NCBI GenBank assembly: GCA_034687125.1
Contig: JAQGBZ010000401.1
Span: 1-54,409 of the forward strand
Direction of reading: 5' to 3'
DNA: 54,409 nucleotides
From: Neelides folsomi
Taxonomy: Eukaryota > Arthropoda > Collembola > Neelipleona > Neelidae
Part shown: piece after piece, positions 1 to 12,438 of the stretch
Layout of the letters: each line of letters opens with the position of its first letter
Numbering within the stretch: position 1 is the stretch's first letter
Translations under genes and position numbers: made by a program
Notes under the pieces: model-generated
What the model was told of the DNA's origin: nothing
Seen by the model: the letters and a program-made list of their open reading frames with translations, nothing else
Database searches by the model: none

Positions 1-108
1 ATCGAATTTATCGATTTATCCACTCAATTTTTATCGGTAAACGATATACCAAAATAAGACAATTTACCGATTAATCGATAAACGATTAATCGGTAATTGA
101 CATCCCTA
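1..108. mobile_element. Terminus of a hAT-like DNA transposon (partial)
   Basis: The first 108 bases are dense in short motifs of the ATTAATCG and AAACGAT type and end in GGTAATTGACATCCCTA. Read on the other strand this begins TAGGGATGTCAATTACC, which resembles hAT-superfamily terminal inverted repeats (known pattern: TAGGG or CAGGG followed by an AT-rich subterminal part). Only one end lies in the window, so neither the matching terminus nor an 8-bp target duplication can be confirmed. No transposase is visible here. Confidence 0.5.
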
Positions 109-384
109 ATCAGTACCATAATACCAATATCCAAATAAATATTTGATACTTGTTCAAAATATCCAATGTGAGTACCTAATGTAGAGTGCAGATACTAGGT
201 AAAGGAAAATACAGCATAATGAAGAATTAATATAATTTTAAGGGTAGTGTTCATTATACATGTAATTGTATACCATATATTATGGTTATTATATCATTAT
301 TTTTTTATAGTGTTTATACTCCGATATTTGACTTTCACCCTTACAGAGTTTCTTTTTTAATTCTTATTTTATGGGCACATAATG
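109..384. other. AT-rich spacer with no feature seen
   Basis: Low-complexity AT-rich DNA between the transposon end and the GC-richer island. No reading frame, RNA or repeat could be supported. Confidence 0.5.
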
Positions 385-952
385 ATGGTGTTGCTTAGGT
401 ATTACTAGTAACTATGTTACTTCATCATTTAGTTGCCGGATTACGTCGATCTGTCCCTTTAGGAGCAGGCTACGGGTTGGTATGCTTAGTGACTAGTCAA
501 GGTGGCAACGTCCCTAGTGGCGGTTATAGCTCCAAGTTGGGTCCGATGGCCGAATCTCACACTTTTTGTTGGGTTCTCTGTTCGGTAGAGAGAGTCCTCC
601 CTGGGGGGTGCATGTTTACAATCTTGTCGCGCCAGGGCTTGTGAGTTTCCCGCCCTCCTCTTCTGCCTACCGTATATCCACGAGGTTTGTCCACCCCGGC
701 TCCTCAGCTTACATAGGCTTCATTCTTCCCTCCTTCTACTCTATGTATTAAATATGGGTTGATAGTGCAGAACCCGCTCGTCTCCACCTATGTGTACGAC
801 AGAGAACTGAACTTTTTACGTCATTCGGGAAAAAACTCCCTACTTCAGTTCTCACCCAAGGATCCCCCAAGGAATTCCATTGAGTTCCACAGTCGACCAA
901 AGTGAAGACGACAATTATATCATTATTTATATTAAGGTTCAACGAGTCCAAC
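385..952. mobile_element. GC-richer island, possible solo LTR or repeat remnant
   Basis: This stretch is clearly richer in G and C than both flanks and has sharp edges. The 5-bp word TAATG lies on both sides (380-384 and 953-957), as a target duplication would. Inside, TATTAAATA near 746 followed by a GC-richer block could act as a promoter. The length (568 bp) suits an LTR. The proposed ends do not show the usual TG...CA, no primer binding site follows, and the short open frames resemble no known protein. A different repeat or an untranslated exon is equally possible. Confidence 0.25.
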
Positions 953-3900
953 TAATGTAAAAATGTAGAAAAGCTGAGAGGCGACAAATAATAATTTTGA
1001 ATATTTTCAGTTGAAGGAAAGACATTGGAAAAGTTTTCTAATAAAGTAAAAAAAGAGTTTATTGCAGAAAGAGCTAAAAAGGCAGAGGTTTGAATTCTTT
1101 CAGCACATGCACTCCTCATATTCCATTTCCCTATAATGTTACTTTTCCAGTTTGAAGATAATTATAGTGAGGAAAATTTCAGGGTTTATTTTCTTAAATA
1201 GAAAGAGCTTTTGGGACTTGATACGGTTGTTCTTTCCGTGACTTGAAACATAATTAATTGAGCTCAGAGGGGAATTTTGCCAAGAAAAGGCAAATCAGCA
1301 GTTTTGACGTTTCGCTTTCGTCCCTTTTTCTTTCTTTCAAGGTAGGGACTGACAAGGAGAAACCAAGTGGGAGTTCTCTAATAGCCAAGAGCCCCCGAAT
1401 TCTGGCAGAGGAAGCACACATGAGAAAAGTCGGAGATGGTCATGAGAAGTTCAACTCAATTTTGGTCCTACAACCGTCGAAGAAACCCTTGCCAAAATAA
1501 TTCCATCCGCTCCAACAAATCCTTATCTTTAAATGAGAAGAACTGATGAACATCAAGAAGCCTCCCATTATATGCGATCCTCTTGCCTGACCTCTTTTGA
1601 TTTATATTTCTCCGTTGTTTAATCTATTTGTCTTTTATTTCTTTTCTCGATTAAACGATCGCTTATCGCCGCTCAATAGATTAACCTCTGAGCAATTAAT
1701 TTGGATACAAGGGGCCTTCTACAAGCTTTTGTTCCTTAAACACCGATAGTAAACTGTTCAAGATGAAAGCCCCATTCTTTTATGCTTTCCCATTGATCAG
1801 CGTGATCATCTCTTCTTGAAATGGATCATATAAAACTACAATTTAGGAACAGATAGAAATCTTTTAATACATTGACATCATTAGTATTTAATGATCATGA
1901 TCAAAATCAAGCTTTTTTGCAAGTAAGGAATGTTACCAAAAAAATTTTTATATATTTTATAATTCTCCTCTATTCAGAACTTTATGTAGGTACAAGCAAG
2001 TGTATTTATTGAGTGTACATACATTTAAAACCACTTCCTTTTGGTATATCTAAATACCATATACTAAATGTAAGTAATATTATATACGTACATAATATGG
2101 ATAGTCTATGTGATAGAAAAGCTGTGATGGCACTTATCGTAATACTAAACGTAATCCGCATCTGAAGAAAATGGAAACAAATAAAAGTCAAGAAAATAAG
2201 AAGATAAACTTCCTTGCTTTTACATTTGACATCGAAAAGAGGCTTAATTAAAAGTTAGTAAACCATAAGAACCTGACCGTCATTTGTTCACTCGAGAAAT
2301 TGACGGGTGGAAACAAAAGTTTATTGATTTGAGATAAAGGGGAAATCAATTGGAGGAAATGTAAGAAATTACTTCTCGAATTCCTTTCACTCACTCGCCT
2401 ATAAAAGGGAAAACACCCCGCAGTTGATCTTAATTACCGCAATTAAATCCCTTGTCAAATCATTATTTTTGGTTTTAGCTCCTCTTCTCATATGTCATAC
2501 AGCTCGTAATAATTAAACCAGGGATGAAATGAGAAACTAAATCAACGCGCTTTCATATTTTAATGTGGGTTTTATTCCTAATTCAACTCATTCTCATGAT
2601 TAATCATGAGGGAATCTCCAACAATGGAAATATTTGAACAAAATAATTTACAGTCTGATCTTTATGTAACCATAAACATTCCTTTTGCTGATGAGTCGAG
2701 AGAATAATTAATGGGGAAGCGAGTTGAATCTGTTCATAAATAATGGTTAAATCACCTTATTTGCATAAGAAAGAAAAGGATGATAAACCGACGAAGAAAG
2801 AGACACACGGGGAACTCATGAAGTTTACCGTCATTTGCTAAATATTAAGAGCCCAGACGGTGTTTTATGCTCTCATTTGAGTTTAATATGACAATCGAGT
2901 TGAAGAATCTCATAAAAACCCCAAAGGGGCTGTAAAGAGCCTTGAAAAGAATCCATTGAATGCGGCGAGCTTCCTCCCGTGAAATTTTATAGAGACCAGG
3001 AGGAACCCTTTATTAAATTGGAATGAAAATGCAAAATAATGACTCGACTGGGTTCCTATAAATTCGAAATATAATTCCAAACTTTTCCTGTTGTTTCAGG
3101 TGGCCGTTATATATATTATCCTTTGCGAAATGGGGTGGAAGGGCTTTAGGAGCAATTCAACTTTCCCAACTTTCAGCCCTCAATTTGCAAATTTCTCACT
3201 CGGGGTTCCGTAATTGAGAAAAATGGATTTATTTATCAAGTGGGTTCCTCATCAAGAGAAATGAGGCGGGGGGTCATAAGAAGATTTGGTTTGCCGAGAT
3301 GAGGCTCCTAATGAGGTTATCTCCGCTTGGGGTTTATTTAAAGGCACCAGGGCCGAAGCACATGACTCGCCTTGCAAGTTGATGCAAAGAATGGGGATGA
3401 AATGCCGTGATCATAATAATGCAAGAGAGCTCTCCTCCAAGCTTTTCGGGCTTAAAACTCAAATCAAATTTCCCTCGACGGAAGAAAGTGAAAAGTGGGG
3501 AGAAGGGCGCTCTCATCTTCAAAGAGCGAATCTCGAATTGGGAGAAACGGACTCCGTTGAGAGGAAGCCGAAATGGTAAAGTGTTGAGGAAAAAGTTTCT
3601 TTCTACATGGCAATTACACTTCTCACGTCGTCGGCGGGGCCGAAATTCCTTTTATATATCCCACAAATTTGATTCACATGGTTGGTGGGAGAAATGAATA
3701 TAGGCTTATCCCCCCATTTTTTATACAAAAAATGGGTTTCCTCAAGAGATCCGTATCATTACCTCCAATTCTTCCAGAGTAAGGGGAGTCCCTACACACT
3801 TTTAATGAGAATCTGAGAGTTTCTCCAATTTTCTCCTTCTTATTAGCTTCTCTTCATCCAGCAAATTGAATCTGAATGGAATAGTTAAGGGAGAAAATTG

Positions 3901-6900
3901 CCCCTAATGAGAACGCATCTTAGGAAGGGAGGGAAGATTGAACATGAGGAACGATTGGGTTTGACAAGATAAATATCGAAATAAATAACACTTTTCTCTC
4001 CGACTTCTTCCCCCAAAACCAAAGAGCAATTTGGCTGTCAGAACCCGCGTGTATAAATGACTGGGCGTTAACGAGAGAGACAGAGCGGATTGAGGAGTAA
4101 TTCTTCCATCAAATCACTCACCATCTCCGATCACCACTTGGAATCATACAGCCCCAGCTGAGGAACATCTCCAGAGAGAAGCCAAAGAGTCATTAGAGTG
4201 AAGGGGAATCTAAATGATCGCATGTCTCTTTGTCTCATTCCGTCGATTAAGCTTCCCAAGATAAAAAAAGGAGTGAAATGGAGGTTCCCCTCATTCATTT
4301 CCCAGACTTATTTCCCCGAAATAAGATTGACTCGGGGGAGCGTGGAGGGAAAGGGAGTGGAAAAGTTTTTTTTGAATTCCTTCTGGATTCGATTATGTCC
4401 AAAGTTGGGAAGAATTTACAAATGATTCCGCTCGCCATCCCCATGATTGTAATATAAAGGAGAGACAAGATGCTAACTTTTCCAAAGACTTTCCTCCGAA
4501 GAAAAATGGGGTGTAATCCTCTTTGAGGCCGAGCGGACGGTCCGAGCTCCGAAGAACAAAGATTAAGATAAACCTTCTCTTTGGCTTATGTTCAAAGAGT
4601 GGAAGAGAAAAAACGTTTTTTTAACTTCACCTGCCCCGATCCAGTAAGACTGAGTCCGAATTTCGGACTCCGAAAGTGACTTTTCGTGTTTGACTGGAGG
4701 AAATCTTTTCTCCCCTTTCGATACAGGGAATCGATGGAATAGTTTATAAAGTTTAAATTGCAAGGCGATCAAGAAAATATTATATGAGTCAATATATTGA
4801 TGTCAGGTCAAAAGAGAGGAAATTCAATTTTAACTCTTCCTCGCTCTTCTTATCCAATATAAAAAATCTTTACGGAAACAAAGGGATGTCTGGATGTGTA
4901 AGGTTCGATCCTCGCGTGTCTGGATATACCAACAATTCTGGTATGTTTGCCCAAGAACGTCCATTTAAGAGTAAGTATAACCAAGACATGAAGTGAGGAT
5001 ATGGGTAAATAGGTAAAGGGGATGGATAGTGGAAAAACTACTTTGTGCTTAAACACACAAGATAGAACGATAGGAGTTGAGAAAAGTGGATTGGTTTAAG
5101 AACAACTGAGAATTTGACTCTTATTTCTTCAAAGTAAAAGCTTCCAAAATCGGATTTCTCCTTTGCCCCTTTCATAAAGATACATTACGAGATCCGGAAT
5201 TTGCATGCATAAAACAAAGGTCCTCCCGTAAATCCATTTCTCTTTGATTCATGAACAAAAAAGAGGTTGTCACCTAAGTTGTTCACTTTCTCCCCAATCG
5301 CCTCCCTTCCCCATTTTAATAATTCTGGCTACCTACATTTTATAAAAATTGGTTTGAGAGTGGAAGTGCTCACGTCGTTTCGCTCCGTCAGATACAGAAA
5401 TGTAATAATCCAAAGTTTTGATACAAAAAAAATTATGTGGGTTAGAAATCATTACTTTGGGGTTCAGGGCAGAATTTCCCATTCAGGGCACGAGTAGTTT
5501 GAATTAAGTAAGTAATGTTGGACATCTTCAAAGCTGTCACGAAGTGTCCCAACCATCTCCGCATTCTAAATTCCAAAGGAGCTTCGAGTTTTAATCTCTC
5601 TCAAAAATCTCCGCCTCTCAACAATTCCCTTATTGATTGAGGAAATGCCATAAGAGACTCGCTTCTTCCATTATTCAACTTAAAACATACCAAGTTGTAT
5701 GGTATATCCTACTTTATGTACTTAAAATATAGTGTGTATGTATCCTAAATCTTAGTTATATTCCTCCCTTTTAAACCTTTCCACCTAATTCCGTTTCTGG
5801 ATTTAAACTATATGTTAGGTGGATTTAATAACATGTCTTATTAAAGATTGCCTTTTGAACTTTTACATTAGTCATGTAAATTCAATAAACTCCTTTCAAT
5901 CAGATGAAGAAGTAACTCCATCGGGGAAACTCCTTGATTTATAAAGTACGGAATAAAAGTTGACAGGATTATTTTCATATAGTAAGGCATTTCCAGCAAT
6001 AAGATTTGAGCAGCGTTTATAAGGAGCTTACTTATTAGATAAAATCATATCATATTAGCCGTTCCTATATACCATATACCATATGATATTTATTCATGTA
6101 GTATACTCTACATAATATTATGTATGTGACAAATTAAGATATACATAATGGATACGCATACTGAGGTATGCAGGTATATGGGATATAAATATGTATAATA
6201 TGTAATATTTATATAGCTCTTCTTATCTGTTAAAGATTAACGCCATTGCAATATTGAAGAGTATTTTTCTTTGCGGAAAAGTTACTCGGGGAGTTAATGC
6301 ATCTTTACAAAAAACTCATATTATGATTGGAATATACTAAATGTATATTTACTTTTAATATCAAAAGTATATAGAGTTGAAGTCTTATCGTTGTTTGAAA
6401 ACAGCCTTCACTTCTATGGGCTATTTTCTATATGAGTTTGCAGAGAGAAAAAGTCATTTGTAAAGCGTAGATTCGAATCTTCTAAGAGGCCGACGGAAGT
6501 AAATTGAATTGAAGGGAAAGTCGAAGCGATAGAGTAGACGTACGTGTGGAACCCTTACTTATTCAGTGAACGGTGATAATGAAATATTTAGATTTGAGTC
6601 CCAGCCCAATTTTCAAAAGTCTTTAACCCGAGAAAAATTGGCAAAAGTCAATTTGGAAGAATCGAGGAAATGAAGAAAGGGGAAAGAATTCGAGGGTGGG
6701 AGTGGATTTGAGGAAAATGGGAAATAAAACGGAAGGGTGGGAAAGGTGGTTTGTCAAGGAGTGGGTTTATAGGAACCGCTGCGATGATTCCCGCAACGTG
6801 AGACAAGGTTCTTTTCAGATATTTCATTCGGGATTACCTTTCTCAAAGTATTATTATCTATTTCCCCCCTTTCAATCCAATTCTTTCCCGGAGTAGTTGG

Positions 6901-9809
6901 AGAAGATGAGGAGAGCCGGGGGCGGAAAGAGTCAAAATGAGATGGGCCGCACTCTCACACTGCCAATGCACATCCTCTGATTCAACCCAAGCATTAGCCA
7001 ACCTCCTACTCCACGTATCTCTCACAGTCAATTCCGAATTGACGATTAAATTATGTACTCTCCAAGACCGAACCAAACCCTCCAATGTTTCTTTGTAGTT
7101 CTATCATCGATTTCTCCATATACTGACTCTTTTCTTTCCTCCTTTCAAAGAAATCATTCGCGTCTCTGTGGGGGGCTTGGGGCAAGCGGGAATGATGGAA
7201 AAAATTAGTGAAAGCTCTCGCCTTTCCCCTCCCGCTCATCCCTCTCTCACTCCCAGCTCTCTAATTAAATGGTAATTCTAACGGCTTGTTTTGATCAATG
7301 GCTCTAAATCTGAGTCGAATTTAGAATTCAATTCACCCTTTCAACTTAATGCAACACTACTTCTGTTTCATCATTAAATTAGTGCGTCAAATTTACTAGA
7401 GCTGACCGCTCCCATCTATTTATCTATTCCCTTTATCCCATATAGAACTATTGGAATGGATAATCATAAAAGTCACTTTGGACTATCCGCGCGGATAATT
7501 TATGAAATGTACTATGATATACATTCACGCTGGTATATTATTTTCATAAGTTGGTTATCCTAACAAGGAAAAAGCTAGATGCATACAAACCCATCTCCTA
7601 TGTTTAAGGGTTTCTCTACAGATGTTCGCTATCATCTCCACTCTAATATAAACAATTTTGGCCGGTCGGTCTTTCGCCTTTTTCTCCTCTTTGGCGTATT
7701 CCAATCAAACGAAAACACGCGAAATGTATTAGATAGAGACATACATAAATGCATAGAGAGGATTCAATTGAAGTTCGCCGGATGCTTTCTTCTCCTGCTT
7801 CCCCACTTGGAATAGTTTTTGAGTATTTTCCCATTTCTGCTGGTGAGAGCAGAGATGAAACTTTCTCGGGGCTCCAACGGGCCTAAATGGTTGAGAGCAA
7901 TTTGGCATTATGAATAATCCGTTGGTTGTTGGAACTCCAATGATGGCAATTCAGAGGCCAGACGAGGGGCGGCTGGTCGGGAAGAGTAGATGCTATTTAT
8001 GGTTCATTAAAATGTAAAGTTTGCATAATGAGGAAAGAGTAATTATAAAGGTGTCTCACGCACCCCGTGTGGTTACACTTATTACTCGGCTTGATTCGTA
8101 AGTTTAACTTGAAAGCATTCCTCATTTCCCTCCTCTAGAGAAATGGGGGTTTGAAAGAATTTTTAAAAACTAAAGGTTCCTCGGAGTAAACATGTGCATA
8201 ACATAATGTTTTACATAATGTTTTATCATCTACGGGGAAATGTCTATCTTTTTTTACACGCCAATCGATAAAGAGGCAAAAGAGGAAGGCTTGAATTCTT
8301 ACACGAGCTCATTTGTCAGGATAAAACGAAGGAAATCTACATATTTCCCTCTGGGACCATCTCAAGTAAAGCTACTGAATCCACTTCAATATCTACTCGG
8401 TGCATCCGGCATTGAGACATCCACCACACGGGTGTTTTCATTTTCCCAGACCGCAGGCGGGTGCGGGTATAAAAAACAAAAAAGGAAGTTCAAATAAGAT
8501 AAATTATTTACGAGCTTCGAGTGTGAAGAGAGGAAGTCCTGGGTTTCAGCCCGGCAGTTTCTCATTTTCCTGCCAATTCAGCGGTTAGGAGAGAGAAAGC
8601 GGAGAATGGAGAGAAGCCACTAGTGTCATTTTCTTCCACCCACAATATTCCGCGAATAAATTTTGATTGATGATGAGGGGAGCGAGGGAGTGGACGGATC
8701 GCATAGTCCCAGAGTGTGCCTCTGATGATGCTTCGAGAGAAAGACTCATCCACTTTTTTATTCTCCTCCGGTAAAGCCGGATTTGGGAGAATCTCGTCCA
8801 TCATCTCGCCAGGAATTTGCATCACAAAACAAGTCCATTTGTTTTCACAGGGAGACCCCCGAGTGATGGAGGAACTGGGCTCGTGAAAGCAAACTCGACA
8901 AACTGGACTCTTCCTATTACTCAATCACGGAAATGGGTCTTCAGAGGATCCCCATTATTTATTCCGTTCGAGTATTTCGCCAAACGGAGCCTAATACTTT
9001 TCAATATTGAAGGCTCAAGAGAAACCGAAACGGCCATTACCATTACCATTGCTTGTATAAATAAAATGGCTTCTTTTATTAAATAAGCTTAGAAAGAGTA
9101 ATATGCCCACAACATCAATAAGACTCGAATTTGTAACTTGTTATGTTCTAGCGCTACTGAAAGTCAAAGTCCAATTAAATTACAAAGCAATATAACTTTA
9201 AATTTTTGTAATAAATTCATAGATAAGGATTTACTCACAGCATACGTAAATAATATAAATACTTTGGTATACTTGCTGTATATTTACATACGCATAGATT
9301 ATTATTATTTATTACAATTTACACAACATTTTCTAATACAGCACACGTATGATTTTCAAATAAGTACATAATATTTTGTAAATACGCTGGTGATTCCCTC
9401 TTTAACACACATCAAACCACAATTTATTGTTCAGTAATTTATATCGAATTTAAACATTAATTAACTTTATGTGTAGTAGTTGAATAATTTAGACAAATAT
9501 GTATAAAATATTATCCAGACAAATAAATATTTAAGTACGGAACAGTGAAAAGAATACAGACATTACATGCATGATGCAGAACTTTCATATTTACACGTTC
9601 GATTCAGAGTCCTCCCAAGTCCCAACCAACCAGGCAGAGCTTTCAGGTCTCAGGCTCTCACCCACAATCAGTCTTTCAGTTTCTTCTCTCTGGTTCTTGG
9701 CTCCTTATCTTCTTTCTTCCTTTAATTAACATTAATGTATAGTGATATTAATAAGTAAGTTTCAGAGTGTAAATTTATTACATAAACTCTGATTGTATGC
9801 ACCTACTAA
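953..9809. other. 8.9-kb intergenic region upstream of P2X
   Basis: No credible protein gene was found on either strand. AT-rich stretches alternate with moderately GC-rich segments (roughly 3.2-4.8, 6.5-7.3 and 7.9-9.0 kb). The segment from 8562 to 8924 is open on the minus strand for 120 codons, but it opens with TTG and shows no known motif. Around 4895-4908 a stretch matches a pol III B box (GGTTCGATCC), without a foldable tRNA. The higher-GC segments could be regulatory or noncoding transcribed DNA, which sequence alone does not show. Confidence 0.5.
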
Positions 9810-11661
9810 ATGTCAACTATGACATTTATGATTTACTTGAGAAAATCTGTGTCAGTATTTTTTGAATATGACACACCAAGGATCGTTCACATCAGAAGTA
9901 AAAGAATTGGAATAATTAGTCGATTATTGCAGTTTATCATTCTTGCATATATCATTGGGTAATATTATTTTATATTACATTATAATTAATATTTTATTCG
10001 ATCAGAAGAATGGAAATAATAATTTTTGTAATTTGACAGATTCGCACTTGTTTGGAAGAAAGGTTATCAAGAGGTTTGTCCTGTTGACAGCACAGTGACG
10101 ACAAAGGTCAAAGGTGTACTTTACACAAGTAACCTGACGAATGAAGAATTAAATGTTCCGCATGGTCATGAAAATCTTTATAAACGAATTTGGGATCCAG
10201 TAGACTACATAGATCCAGCAGCTGGTGGAGAACATGGAGGATTTTTCATCATGACAAATGTTGTAATTACTCCCAACCAAACTCGCGATAAATGTCCAGA
10301 GGTATTATTTTATTATTTAAAACAATTGGATTAAAAAGCATTCTCATTTATAATTTAATTTAATTTAACCTTAGGATCCCAAAATAAGCTTAGCAAATTG
10401 TAAAGAAGATTCAGATTGTCCAGTTGGACATGGACCTCAGGTCGGAAATGGAGTATTTACTGGACATTGCATTCCAAGCACAAATAAATCATTAAAAACT
10501 TGCGAAATATTTGCATGGTGTCCTGTAGAACGGGATGTTCTTCCTTTGTGAGTTTCCAAATATTGTAAATAAATATTTAACTTTCTTGACCAATCAATAT
10601 TCAAAAAATACTCCATTACCTGTATAATAATGAGTTTTATTTTTTAACAGAAATGGCTCAAGAGCTTTGTTAGAAGGCGCAGAGAATTTCACAGTTCTCA
10701 TTAAAAACTCAATCGAATTCCCAAAATTCGGAAATCAGTATTTTAGAAGAAATATTTTGGAAACTGCTAATGCAACTTATCTTCAAAATTGTCTTTACCA
10801 TCCAACGAGTGATCCATTTTGTCCTGTATTTCGAATTGGGGATATAGTTCAGGGCGCTGGGGAAATTTTTTCTGAAGTAGCAATCAAAGTAATTGAAATC
10901 ATTCAACTTTAACATTTATAGACTGATTTATAAAATATATGTATTATTATATGCAAGATTTATTTAATTTCTCATCTTTAGGGTGCCGTTTTTGAGATAC
11001 AAATTATTTGGAAATGTGATCTCGACTGGGATTTTTTAAAGTATTGCAAGCCAAAATACAGTTTTGTTAGAATGGACAATCCTAGTGCGCTTATTGCACC
11101 TGGATGGAACTTTAGGTAAAAATAATTGCCATTTTAACTTTTAAAAGCACAACCAAGTTTAAATTTTAAGTTTTATGTTTGGTTGCAGAACTGCTGAGTA
11201 TAATGAGGAAAACCGAAGAACACAGATTAAAAAGTATGGGATAAAATTCTTAATCCAAGTTGAAGGAGAAGCAGGAAAATTTAATTTCTTTCCTCTATTT
11301 ATTAACGTGGGATCTGGATTAGCTCTAATGGGATTGGTAATTGTGCATTTTATATCATTTCATTATACTTATTACATAAATATGTTAGATAAGCCTTTCA
11401 ACAGAAGCTTATATACATTGTGCCATAATATAGGTTTCCATTCTTATTGCAAAATACAAATGAATTATAAATTAAATTACAATTGAATATATGAAAAATC
11501 TATGTAATTTAAATACTTTACAGACGACAATATTATGTGATTGGATTGTACTTCGCTGCATGAAAAATAAGAAGCTATACAAAGACAAAAAATATCTCAA
11601 TGTAAAAGGCGACGATGCATTTGATATAATGCCCGAAGAAGAGGATGAAGAAACCAATTAG
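9810..11661 (+). CDS. P2X purinoceptor (ATP-gated cation channel)
   Basis: Trimeric plasma-membrane cation channel opened by extracellular ATP. Seven exons join in frame to 413 aa: 9810-9958, 10040-10301, 10375-10547, 10651-10888, 10982-11115, 11189-11336, 11524-11661. An in-frame TAA directly precedes the ATG; in-frame ATGs at codons 4 and 7 are alternatives. TM1 is about residues 35-55 and TM2 about 350-378. Known family marks are present: the N-terminal phosphosite TPR (T22); ATP-contact residues K72 and K74 in TKVKG, NFT at 207-209, NFR at 317-319 and K333; ten ectodomain cysteines (135, 146, 152, 169, 180, 186, 242, 252, 286, 296); and a YxxxK trafficking motif just after TM2. An additional cysteine, C63, lies just after TM1. 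The C-tail is short and acidic. The subtype cannot be assigned. Confidence 0.96.
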
Positions 11662-11945
11662 AATATCAATGTATTTGTATTTACTTACTCACTATATTTC
11701 TTTTTAAGATTTATCAATAAGTTAAACCACTATAGTCATTAATTGTGATAAACTGAATACCTTTTTTATCGTGCCTTTTTATCCCTTTAATTCAATTATT
11801 AGCAGCTTTAAATGAAACAAATTGAAAATGGTCTGATTATTGTTATAACTTTTCATCCAAAGAACTTGTATTTTTAAGAACTTTGAAACTATTGCACTTG
11901 TAAGATCTATATTATATAAATACCTACTAATAATTGACTAAGAAA

Positions 11946-11951
11946 AATAAA
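11946..11951 (+). terminator. Polyadenylation signal candidate for P2X
   Basis: AATAAA lies about 285 bp after the P2X stop, in the spacer shared with the convergent EF-Ts gene. Position and orientation fit a 3' end, but other AT-rich variants are nearby. Confidence 0.4.
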
Positions 11952-12258
11952 CAAGGTCACTAAAAATATCCTCTGACCCAAAGTCAATATTAAAAGCAAA
12001 TAACACTAGGCCATTTCCTTTATAAATAAAAGGTCGGGGATTCAAAATCTTCACAATTTTGTTTAAAAGTTCAAAACTTAAGTATTAAATAGAATTTATG
12101 TATTATTAATTTACCTTATTTGCCCATAGGAGTACTAAGCTTGTTATGTCATTATGAATCTCGCAGTTAGGGTATTTAAATCTATTTGGTGGCTAAAAGA
12201 TTAAAAATAAATACACTTTCCAAATAATAAATGCATTGTATAACATATTCTTTTAATA

Positions 12259-12264
12259 TTTATT
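12259..12264 (-). terminator. Polyadenylation signal candidate for EF-Ts
   Basis: TTTATT on the plus strand reads AATAAA on the minus strand, about 175 bp past the EF-Ts stop codon. The AT-rich context makes chance occurrences common. Confidence 0.35.
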
Positions 12265-12438
12265 AGAGAAAAACAAGGTGTATCATTTACAAAACAACCT
12301 TCATAATTATTGTTTTTGTTTTAGTTATAATAGAAATATACACAAGATGCAGCCTACATTTATCAGAACTTTTTTTGTAAATGGTAATATTGTATAATTT
12401 TCTAAAAATGAAAATTAAATATAAATATTGTGTACAAT

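Larger units (their letters stand above)
11662..12438. other. Convergent 3' spacer between P2X and EF-Ts
   Basis: The two genes converge here, so the 777 bp should hold both 3' UTRs. It is AT-rich. AATAAA on the plus strand and TTTATT (AATAAA on the minus strand, near 12259) are plausible 3'-end signals. No other gene was seen. Confidence 0.6.

Noticed and set aside
4885..4960. B-box-like GGTTCGATCCTCGC as a possible tRNA gene
   Set aside because: No acceptor, D or anticodon stems can be folded around it. At most it is a worn tRNA or SINE remnant.
8562..8924. Minus-strand open frame of 120 codons
   Set aside because: It opens with TTG, has no recognisable motif and no credible splice sites, and sits in a moderately GC-rich region where chance frames are longer.
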